A stretch of DNA of 5,945 nucleotides from Chloroflexota bacterium (lineage in GTDB: Bacteria; Chloroflexota; Anaerolineae; Anaerolineales; DRMV01). A program made the position numbers and the translations under genes. Position 1 is the stretch's first letter; the number at the start of each line of letters is the position of its first letter. Below are positions 1 through 5,762 of the stretch, piece after piece. Below the pieces are notes generated by a model that had not been told where the DNA came from, searched no databases, and worked only from the letters and a program-made list of their open reading frames with translations. The stretch covers positions 1 to 5,945 of the forward strand of contig JAADCW010000034.1 of the NCBI GenBank assembly GCA_013154225.1, given 5' to 3'.

Positions 1-1253
1 ACAGGCCCTTGCTGACGCTGCAGTTTGATCTTGGGCGTGAACTTGAGGGTTTCGAGCCATTCTTCAGCAAACTCGTCGCTGTTCAGGTCCGAAGCACGAT
101 AGCGATCGCCCAAAGCGCCAGCAAAGTAGAAGTTGAGGGCTTCCACGTTGTCCAACGAAGTTGCACCTTCAAAGATCAACCCTTCGGCCATATCTTCCTC
201 GCCGAAAATGGTGATCCATTCATTCATACCGCCGCTGAGGATGTAGATGTTGGGGATCTTGGTCGCGGCCATCATCTTCCACGCGGCCGTGGCTTCGCCC
301 TCATCATCGCTCACCAACACAAACACCGTCAGAGGCACTTCCTTGGCTTCCTTCTTCAATTCAGGCAAGGCCTCGGGGAACTGGCTCAACGGGATGTGGC
401 GCGTCCACTTCAAGTGGAAGAGGTTGTAACTGTAATCATCCCGCACGTCAATGATCACGGTGTTGATGGTGTGGTCGTTCATGGTCTTGACCAGTTCGCC
501 GGGATGAATCTGCACTTGATACTGTTCCAACAAGGGAGCTTTCTCAGGCGCCACCCGCGTCCACATCTGCGCCAGGGAAGGCTGAACCGCCCACACACCA
601 AAGGCCAGGGCCAGAATCGCGGCCGCGCCAATGGGCCACTGCTTGGGCAACGGATGGGGGGCGCTGTCTTCCCGCCCAAAGCGCTTGACCAGCACTTCGT
701 TCAGCCAGAAGAGCAGCAGGGCCATGATCACGATGGCCACGACCACCACACCCGCGTTGGTGTGGAAGACATCCATCAAAGTGACACGGCCATAGTTGGT
801 GGTGTTGTTGTAGAAGTAGTGGAACAGGGGTTCGGTTTCGCTGAAGAGGAAGGCGCCAACCAGACCGCCCAGGATATAAAACATCCCGTCTTTCTTCAGG
901 GTCACCGAAGAAACCACGGAAGTACCTGGACAGTAACCGCCAATCACGAACCCCACGCCCATGATAGCCGCGCCCAAAACGCCCGGCCACAAGTGGGTAG
1001 GATCCACCCAGATGAGGTCATAGTCCAGGATGCCCAGGGCAACTGCGCCGAAAATCAGCACCATACCCACGATGATGGCCGTAAACAGGGTTTTGATCAC
1101 CCGGCCATTGCGGAAGTAAAACTGCCCGGTCAACAGATAAGCGTTGTTGAAGCCCGAAATCTCCAGCGCGTACCCAAAGAGGAAGCCGATGAAGATTTCG
1201 ACCACATATACGCCGACTTTGCCCAGGACGTCGATAGATGCAAGGGGAAACAT
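1..1253 (-). CDS. YeeE/YedE-family membrane protein (second half) fused to a cysteine-less rhodanese-like domain; 3' end outside window
   Basis: The reading frame is open from ATG at 1251-1253 through the window start, giving 417 complete codons without a stop. Residues 1-225 are a half-size YeeE/YedE protein with about six membrane helices (near 11-31, 54-75, 90-107, 122-139, 166-184 and 205-224), the motif YALEISGFN (28-36), and the conserved cysteine motif GGYCPGTS (105-112, C108). Residues about 246-350 form a rhodanese-like domain: VIIDVRDDYSYNLFHL, then HIPLS, then VFVLVSDDEGEATAAW where the catalytic loop should be, and finally IYILSGGMNEW. The expected active-site cysteine position is occupied by Ser 315 or a neighbour, and no cysteine occurs after C108. 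The basic loop between helices 5 and 6 (KRFGRE) suggests that the rhodanese domain lies outside the membrane. A tail with ALGDRYRASD and FTPKIKLQ continues past the window. The AGGAGG ribosome site overlaps the stop of the preceding half-transporter, so the two halves are probably made together as a complex. Confidence 0.88.
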   Translation of the reverse strand, partial: MFPLASIDVLGKVGVYVVEIFIGFLFGYALEISGFNNAYLLTGQFYFRNGRVIKTLFTAIIVGMVLIFGAVALGILDYDLIWVDPTHLWPGVLGAAIMGVGFVIGGYCPGTSVVSSVTLKKDGMFYILGGLVGAFLFSETEPLFHYFYNNTTNYGRVTLMDVFHTNAGVVVVAIVIMALLLFWLNEVLVKRFGREDSAPHPLPKQWPIGAAAILALAFGVWAVQPSLAQMWTRVAPEKAPLLEQYQVQIHPGELVKTMNDHTINTVIIDVRDDYSYNLFHLKWTRHIPLSQFPEALPELKKEAKEVPLTVFVLVSDDEGEATAAWKMMAATKIPNIYILSGGMNEWITIFGEEDMAEGLIFEGATSLDNVEALNFYFAGALGDRYRASDLNSDEFAEEWLETLKFTPKIKLQRQQGP

Positions 1254-1260
1254 GTCGCGT

Positions 1261-1266
1261 CCTCCT
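1261..1266 (-). promoter_or_regulatory. Strong ribosome binding site overlapping the upstream stop codon
   Basis: AGGAGG on the minus strand shares its first base with the TGA stop (1266-1268) of the first YeeE/YedE half and lies 7 bases before the ATG of the second half. This near-consensus site next to a stop codon suggests that translation of the two transporter halves is coupled. Confidence 0.8.
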
Positions 1267-1817
1267 CAGTTCCACATCTTCCGCAGCAGGAAAGCCACCA
1301 CGTAGGCAACGATGAACATCACCATCGCGATGACCCAGCTTCCTGCGGAAAGGGTCGCACCGCCGGACAAGACCTGCCCGGATGTACAACCACGGGCCAT
1401 CCGAGCGCCGTAAACGAAGATCATCCCGCCGAAGAAGGCCATGATCCAGCGAGTGCGCTCAGACACTTTGGGGCCTTTGGTCGTCTCAGGGCGCACGTGA
1501 CCACGAAGCACGCCAGCCGTGAAGGCGCCCAAAATCACCCCAATGATTTCAAACGTCACCCAGTTATCCAGGGGGTTGCGGTTTCCGCCCGCGATTTTCA
1601 GCAACTGGGGCACCCGATCCACATGGGAAGGCGCCACCAAGTCCACCAAAAAGCCGTTCAAGCGGGCGAACATGGCCGAAGCGCCCAAGCCATTCCCCGT
1701 CAGCAACAAGGAGAGGAACAGCGCCACGCCCAAGAGCACGCCACCCGCATAGGGGTTCGCGTAGGGCTTTTCAGGGCGTTCGATAATTTTCTGATACCAC
1801 GACTTTTTCTCAGCCAT
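1266..1817 (-). CDS. YeeE/YedE-family (sulfur transport) membrane protein, half-size, first half
   Basis: The 183-residue protein has about four membrane helices (roughly 25-42, 88-106, 124-139 and 160-178) and the YeeE/YedE signatures GNGLGAS (41-47) and GARMARGCTSGQ (137-148), the latter with the single cysteine C144. Members of this family carry thiosulfate or related sulfur compounds across the membrane, using conserved cysteines along the path; E. coli YeeE is a thiosulfate importer. Full-length members have two pseudo-symmetric halves in one chain; this gene encodes only one half, and the next gene supplies the other, as in PmpA/PmpB-type pairs. The N-terminal cytoplasmic segment (KKSWYQKIIERPEKPYANPY) is typical of this half. 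The start at 1817 is supported by AAAGGAG 8 bases upstream; a longer in-frame start at 1883 would overlap the preceding gene and lacks family sequence. It lies 22 bases after the cytochrome c/b fusion. Transport of a sulfur compound is inferred from family and context; the exact substrate is unknown. Confidence 0.9.
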   Translation of the reverse strand: MAEKKSWYQKIIERPEKPYANPYAGGVLLGVALFLSLLLTGNGLGASAMFARLNGFLVDLVAPSHVDRVPQLLKIAGGNRNPLDNWVTFEIIGVILGAFTAGVLRGHVRPETTKGPKVSERTRWIMAFFGGMIFVYGARMARGCTSGQVLSGGATLSAGSWVIAMVMFIVAYVVAFLLRKMWN

Positions 1818-1825
1818 CGTAAACG

Positions 1826-1832
1826 CTCCTTT
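1826..1832 (-). promoter_or_regulatory. Ribosome binding site of the first YeeE/YedE half
   Basis: AAAGGAG on the minus strand sits 8 bases before the ATG at 1815-1817, within the 22-base gap after the cytochrome c/b fusion. It decides this start over an in-frame ATG at 1883, which lies inside the upstream gene. Confidence 0.75.
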
Positions 1833-1839
1833 GGGGTGC

Positions 1840-4278
1840 TCAGGCCGCCTTGGCGGCTTCGCCCTCTTCGTCCACCTCGACATCTTCCCAGCCGGTGATC
1901 ATGGCTTCAATGTAAGCAAAGGGCGTTTCACCGGTCGTGGTCAGATAGATGTGGGCGACAACAAAGGTGCCGATCATCCAGGCGTCCAGGGTGTGGATGG
2001 CCGCGACCCACGTCATGGTCGCATCGCCAAACAGAGTGGCAAGTTGCGGCCAAATGCGGGCAGCCCAAAGCCACAGACCCGTTATCAACTGGATGGGCAA
2101 CATGCCAAATAACAGGCTAAAGTAAGCCAACCGCTGCATAGGGTTGAGCTTGTCCCAGAAGGTCTTCTTGAAGGGATGCGGTTCACCCTTGAAGATGCCT
2201 TCTGCGTAGAATTTAGCCTGCAAAATCACACGGTTGAACAAGCCCTGCGGTTTGGGGAGATATTGCTTGATGTAGCCCGTGGAGAGGTGGTAGTAGGCCG
2301 CGAAGATGAAGTTGATGGCAAAAATCCATCCCAACACGGTGTGAACAAATACCACCCTGCGGAACGAGAAACCACCAAACAAATCAGGGTTATGGATGAT
2401 CAAACCTGTAAATAGCAAGCCCACGATAGACACGGCTTGCAACCAGTGCCAGAAGCGCTCGGCACCGGTGTAGAGGTATTCGCGCTTGGTGGGGCCGTGA
2501 TGATGCTTGTAGCCCAGTTTCTTGGCAAAGTACACCCGAGCGCCACCGTGGGCCAACACGCCCAGCAGGGTACCGACAAAGGCCAAGATGCCCAGCAGGT
2601 CAATCCAGCGCACTTTGCTATGCCCAGCCACGTAGAGGGCTTCGTTTTGTTCGGGCTGGTAGTAAAGCACGCCGCTTTCGTTGACTACCTGCCCGTGGTC
2701 TGCAATGTCGGTGGTGTCCACTTCAGGCGTGACGCCCGCGGGGGCGAAGGGCGAAAGCTCGATGGCCTTACCCACCCGAGAATCGGGGCCGTGGCAGGCG
2801 CGGCAGTCCTGGATGGCGTAGTCGCTTTGCACCACGCTGTGATGGATGGCGTAAGGCACCACGTTGCCCACGATGTGCGCGTTCTTGAGGCCCAAATCGC
2901 TCAGGCGCTTGGCAATCAGGTCAACCTTGTCTTGGGTGTCCAGGCTCAATTCATCAATGCTGAGTTTGCCATCGCCGTTGGCGTCGAAGGCCGCCACAAT
3001 GTCTGCGGCGTAGGTCTTGCCGTCAGGCATCCAGGCCTTTTCCAAGTCCTCATCGCTCACGAGCACGGTTTTGCCGTCTTTCTCATACACCCATTCGTAG
3101 GTGGTAACCATATTATAGGGTGCAAGTTTGCCGTCTTTGTTCTTCAGCAAAACCGGCTGATAGCCCGTGATGAGTTGCGAAACCGTGATGGGTTCCACCT
3201 CAGGCGCATCGGGCGGGGTCTTTTCCACCGGCGCCATGCCACGCAACACCGCCTTGTTGACCACGCCGTCGGGCATGACCACAGTGCGGTCATAAGTTTC
3301 CACCGGCGGGGCGTAGAGTTTGGGCACGTGGCAGGTTTCGCAGGCCACCTTGGACATGTGCAGGTCCAGGTAGGGCAGCCAGTCTTTGTGGCTGGCTTCA
3401 GGATCATGGCAGGCCTGGCAATTTTCCTGGGTCAGCACATGATCGGGTTTTTCAAGGTACTCACCCACCGAAGGGTGGCGAGGGTCGTAAGTCAGGTAGT
3501 CAGGCAGTTCCGCATACCGCCGAGCAGAGGGGTTGTTGGCACTGCTGTGGCAGTCCACGCACTGCAGGCCACGCTCTGCGTGCACATCCCAGGCATACTG
3601 CAAATCAGCCTTGCCCTCGATGTTCATGGCCGAAGCGGAAATGCGCTGAGGCGAAACCACCTGCCCAGTGGTCAGGGTTTCCCAGTTGTCGGGGTCGAGG
3701 GGATCCACGATGATCAACGGGGTCTTCAGATCGGTATGCACCACGCCGTGGCATTGGGCGCAGTTGGCATTGGTGGGCTGGGTAATGTTGACGTAATCGG
3801 GCTTGAGTTTGCCGTCCGGCCCGAAAGCGTCAGGGTTCCAAACCCAGCCGTCATCCGTCTTTGCCACAATGCCGCTCCCCAGCAAAACCGCGGTGTTGGC
3901 CCATTCCTTTTCGCCATCGGCCAAGGCCAATTGGCGTGCGAGGCCATTGGGCTGGGTGCTGTGGCAGAGGAAGCAGGCTTCGGTCATGCCTTCGTAGCGG
4001 GCAATGCCTTCGGCCTTGGTGTGGGTAGCGTGGGTGGCGATGAATTCGGCATCGTGGCACTGCCCACAGGTTTTCAGCATATCGGCCGGTTTCCCACTGT
4101 GGATCACCGGAATGCCGTCGGCATCCAAGAGGGCATACGCCGGGTGCATGGGGGAAGGCGTCACTTCAGGGGTTGAGCCTTCTTCGGCCAACACCTGATG
4201 CACGCCCAGGGTGACGCCGGCCGCCATGACCGCGAGCAGGGCCGTGAAAATCAGCAAGGAGACCAATTTCCGTTGCAT
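1840..4278 (-). CDS. Seven-haem cytochrome c fused to membrane cytochrome b (quinone-linked electron-transfer protein) with EF-hand
   Basis: The 812-residue protein has four parts. Residues 1-31 are a signal peptide (likely cut after VLA, before EEGS). Residues about 65-500 carry seven CXXCH motifs starting at 71, 102, 173, 240, 287, 313 and 492. Within the long gap before the last haem lies an EF-hand loop at 432-443 (D-A-N-G-D-G-K-L-S-I-D-E). Residues 556-785 hold five predicted membrane helices (about 557-577, 608-629, 642-664, 716-738, 758-780). The last four resemble the di-haem cytochrome b561/Ni-hydrogenase b-subunit fold; His 611, 629, 646, 664, 762 and 776 are candidate haem b ligands. 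Lys/Arg-rich loops (580-607 and 665-715) put the haem c domain outside. The architecture recalls Geobacter CbcL-type c/b fusions, which exchange electrons with the quinone pool. All 14 cysteines belong to haem motifs. The start at 4278 follows a GGGAG site and lies 13 bases after the octaheme stop. I infer that it is the membrane electron partner of the octaheme protein. The tail is acidic and ends in AAKAA. Confidence 0.9.
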   Translation of the reverse strand: MQRKLVSLLIFTALLAVMAAGVTLGVHQVLAEEGSTPEVTPSPMHPAYALLDADGIPVIHSGKPADMLKTCGQCHDAEFIATHATHTKAEGIARYEGMTEACFLCHSTQPNGLARQLALADGEKEWANTAVLLGSGIVAKTDDGWVWNPDAFGPDGKLKPDYVNITQPTNANCAQCHGVVHTDLKTPLIIVDPLDPDNWETLTTGQVVSPQRISASAMNIEGKADLQYAWDVHAERGLQCVDCHSSANNPSARRYAELPDYLTYDPRHPSVGEYLEKPDHVLTQENCQACHDPEASHKDWLPYLDLHMSKVACETCHVPKLYAPPVETYDRTVVMPDGVVNKAVLRGMAPVEKTPPDAPEVEPITVSQLITGYQPVLLKNKDGKLAPYNMVTTYEWVYEKDGKTVLVSDEDLEKAWMPDGKTYAADIVAAFDANGDGKLSIDELSLDTQDKVDLIAKRLSDLGLKNAHIVGNVVPYAIHHSVVQSDYAIQDCRACHGPDSRVGKAIELSPFAPAGVTPEVDTTDIADHGQVVNESGVLYYQPEQNEALYVAGHSKVRWIDLLGILAFVGTLLGVLAHGGARVYFAKKLGYKHHHGPTKREYLYTGAERFWHWLQAVSIVGLLFTGLIIHNPDLFGGFSFRRVVFVHTVLGWIFAINFIFAAYYHLSTGYIKQYLPKPQGLFNRVILQAKFYAEGIFKGEPHPFKKTFWDKLNPMQRLAYFSLLFGMLPIQLITGLWLWAARIWPQLATLFGDATMTWVAAIHTLDAWMIGTFVVAHIYLTTTGETPFAYIEAMITGWEDVEVDEEGEAAKAA
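1844..1857 (-). repeat. Short perfect inverted repeat at the end of the cytochrome c/b fusion gene
   Basis: GCCGCC-AA-GGCGGC on the minus strand covers the final AAKA codons just before the TGA stop. The arms are 6 bases each and fully G/C, but the spacer is only 2 bases, so at most a small hairpin can form. No run of T follows, so it is not a standard intrinsic terminator. It may simply reflect Ala/Lys codons; a role in mRNA stability at the cytochrome-transporter border is speculative. Confidence 0.35.
2950..2985 (-). other. EF-hand calcium-binding loop coding segment inside the seven-haem cytochrome
   Basis: Codons 432-443 of the cytochrome c/b fusion encode D-A-N-G-D-G-K-L-S-I-D-E. This fits the twelve-residue EF-hand loop at every key position: Asp 1, Asn 3, Asp 5, Gly 6, a hydrophobic residue at 8, Ser 9 and Glu 12. 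Helix-forming stretches flank it (AADIVAAF before; a Lys/Asp/Leu-rich helix at about 447-461 after). Only one loop is seen, so this is a single EF-hand. Calcium binding is inferred from the motif. Confidence 0.85.
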
Positions 4279-4285
4279 GGCTACA

Positions 4286-4290
4286 CTCCC
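4286..4290 (-). promoter_or_regulatory. Ribosome binding site of the cytochrome c/b fusion gene
   Basis: GGGAG on the minus strand sits 7 bases before the ATG at 4276-4278, inside the 13-base gap after the octaheme stop codon. It favours this start, followed directly by a good signal peptide, over an earlier in-frame ATG at 4371 that lies within the octaheme gene. Confidence 0.7.
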
Positions 4291-4291
4291 G

Positions 4292-5737
4292 TTATTGGTT
4301 ATTGTCAAAGCGGCCGCCCCATTCCATCGGATCGCCCGGGTAGCCCAAGGCTTGCCAGTCCAGGCGGCCATCGGGGCCGTGGCAATCAGCGCACTGCAAA
4401 GCCTGTTCTTTCGGCTTGACCATGTGCGTCAGCGGCCAGTACATCCAGGTTTGGGTAAAGCCGTACTCGCCACTGTATTTCAAATGGGTATGCGGCTCGG
4501 CCAGGCGGAAGGCTTGATCCCAATCAAAGTTGGTCCAGAAGCCATCTTTGCCCGCGGTGAGCGGCGCCAGCAGGTAGCCATACACCTTGTCGTAAGGTTG
4601 CATGGTGCGGTGAATCTTGAAGGGGAAGATCTTCGCGGTGGGATCGTCAATGCTTCCCGCTGGCTTGTTGATGTAGGTAATGCCATTTTCGTTGATGGGA
4701 TCACCTTCCACGTAGCGCTCGGATTCATTGCCGTTGAACCACGCGTACGTGGGGATCAAGTTCTTTTCGTAAACGAAACTACCCTTGATCTTCAGGTAGT
4801 GGAAGTGGTTTTCGGGCCGGTCTTGCCCAGCCGTGGACCAATCCCAATAAATCTTGGTGGGCACCACTTCGGCCACTTCGGGCACGTGGCAGGCCTGGCA
4901 AGCCACAGATTGGACGTGCTCGTTCAGCCGCTCATCCTGGTGCGGCGCGTTGCTGTGGCAGTCGGTGCACTGCACCTGCTCATCAGGCTCAACCGTGTAG
5001 TTCAGGTTGATGAGTTTGCCCTTGATGTGGTGGTCGTCGGTGCGGTGGCAGTCGGTGCACTGGAAGTCGTAGCGCCCCATGTGGACGTCCAGATCCGGGC
5101 TGGGGTGATAGAGGGCGCTGCTGATGTCACCGTGCTTGACGTTGTCACCACCGCCGCCGTAGGCGTGGCACTTCAAGCAGTTGTCGCGGGTAGGATTGCG
5201 GACGCTCTTTGCCGCCGCCACCAAATCAACCCCCTCGGCTGGATCACCATAAGGGCCACGGCCATACAAGGCCGGGTCCGCATGGCACACCAGGCAGTCG
5301 ATGTTGTCGGGATTGTGAAGGTCTGCCGGCGCTTCTTCGGTCCAACCGTAGCCAGTGTGGCAGGTCATGCAGACCCGCTGGTTCCCTTGGGTGCCGATGC
5401 AGAAGTTGTTGAAGGAGTGCATCTTCCCCAAGTGGACCGGTTCGTCATGCCCCGGAATGTTGAAGGCCTTTTCGCTATCCCAAGTCCAGTGCGATGTGTG
5501 CATGTAGTCGTCTGCGGCATCGGGATGGCACGAGAGGCAGGTCTTGGTTACATCCTGCCCTGTTTCAAAAGGCCCCTGAATGATTGCCGAGTGATCGACA
5601 TGGGGGGCGTGTTCCGGGAGATTTGCCCAAGGATCATCCTTGGGGGCGTTGGGCTTTGGCCACAATACCCAGAGAGGTACAATGACCACCAGGAGAATGC
5701 CCACGAGGCCCAGCAGCCAAGTTGGTTTTTGCTTCAT
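4292..5737 (-). CDS. Octaheme c-type cytochrome, tetrathionate reductase (OTR) family, membrane-anchored
   Basis: The 481-residue protein has eight CXXCH haem c motifs starting at residues 67, 123, 148, 187, 227, 257, 280 and 449, with a long insert between haems 7 and 8. Family hallmarks include NFCIG (111-115), CHTGYGW (126-132), a four-glycine stretch followed by D198-N-V-K201-H-G-D, DVHMG (217-221), WDWSTAG (298-304) and the terminal CHGPDGRLDWQALGYPGDPM. From memory of the Shewanella OTR structure, the lysine of the GGGGDxVKHGD segment replaces histidine as distal ligand of the active-site haem; here it is K201, with D198 and C113 as likely active-site partners. Family members reduce tetrathionate and, in vitro, nitrite and hydroxylamine. 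Residues 7-26 form a hydrophobic helix with no clear signal-peptidase site or lipobox, so I infer an uncleaved anchor with the haem domain outside the membrane. The start at 5737 is chosen for its AAGGAG site 6 bases upstream and the good signal sequence; longer in-frame starts run into the regulator gene. The next gene likely supplies electrons. The true substrate is unproven. Confidence 0.93.
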   Translation of the reverse strand: MKQKPTWLLGLVGILLVVIVPLWVLWPKPNAPKDDPWANLPEHAPHVDHSAIIQGPFETGQDVTKTCLSCHPDAADDYMHTSHWTWDSEKAFNIPGHDEPVHLGKMHSFNNFCIGTQGNQRVCMTCHTGYGWTEEAPADLHNPDNIDCLVCHADPALYGRGPYGDPAEGVDLVAAAKSVRNPTRDNCLKCHAYGGGGDNVKHGDISSALYHPSPDLDVHMGRYDFQCTDCHRTDDHHIKGKLINLNYTVEPDEQVQCTDCHSNAPHQDERLNEHVQSVACQACHVPEVAEVVPTKIYWDWSTAGQDRPENHFHYLKIKGSFVYEKNLIPTYAWFNGNESERYVEGDPINENGITYINKPAGSIDDPTAKIFPFKIHRTMQPYDKVYGYLLAPLTAGKDGFWTNFDWDQAFRLAEPHTHLKYSGEYGFTQTWMYWPLTHMVKPKEQALQCADCHGPDGRLDWQALGYPGDPMEWGGRFDNNQ

Positions 5738-5743
5738 AACCTT

Positions 5744-5749
5744 CTCCTT
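5744..5749 (-). promoter_or_regulatory. Ribosome binding site of the octaheme cytochrome gene
   Basis: AAGGAG on the minus strand ends 6 bases before the ATG at 5735-5737. It decides the start over an upstream in-frame ATG that would begin inside the regulator gene. It lies within the 25-base gap between the two genes. Confidence 0.8.
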
Positions 5750-5762
5750 GGTAGGTTTAAGG

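Noticed and set aside
544..1389. Two minus-strand open frames (544-990 and 1018-1389) in other phases
   Set aside because: Both overlap the second YeeE/YedE gene, which is open for 417 codons in its own frame with clear family motifs. These frames encode Arg-, Gly- and Cys-rich low-complexity sequence.
1844..1857. Inverted repeat considered as a terminator between cytochrome and transporter genes
   Set aside because: The spacer is only 2 bases, no T-run follows, and the next gene begins 26 bases later with a good ribosome site, so transcription most likely continues.
9..1898. Very long plus-strand open frame (629 codons) opposite the YeeE/YedE genes
   Set aside because: It runs antisense across three well-supported genes, its translation is rich in His, Gln, Arg and Gly with no recognisable domain, and it fits a stop-poor frame caused by the codon use of the real minus-strand genes.
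2437..4176. Long plus-strand open frame (579 codons) opposite the cytochrome c/b fusion
   Set aside because: It is antisense to a gene with seven haem motifs and clear membrane helices, and its translation shows no family features. It is best explained as a shadow frame.
4276..4371. Upstream in-frame start giving an N-terminal extension of the cytochrome c/b fusion
   Set aside because: The extension would lie within the octaheme gene, has no signal-peptide character, and the internal ATG at 4278 has a ribosome site and an immediate signal peptide.
4880..5060. Repeated short sequences such as GTGGCAGTCGGTGCACTG and GTGGCAGGCCTGGCA
   Set aside because: These are coding for repeated CXXCH haem motifs on the minus strand with similar codons, not a DNA repeat element or array.
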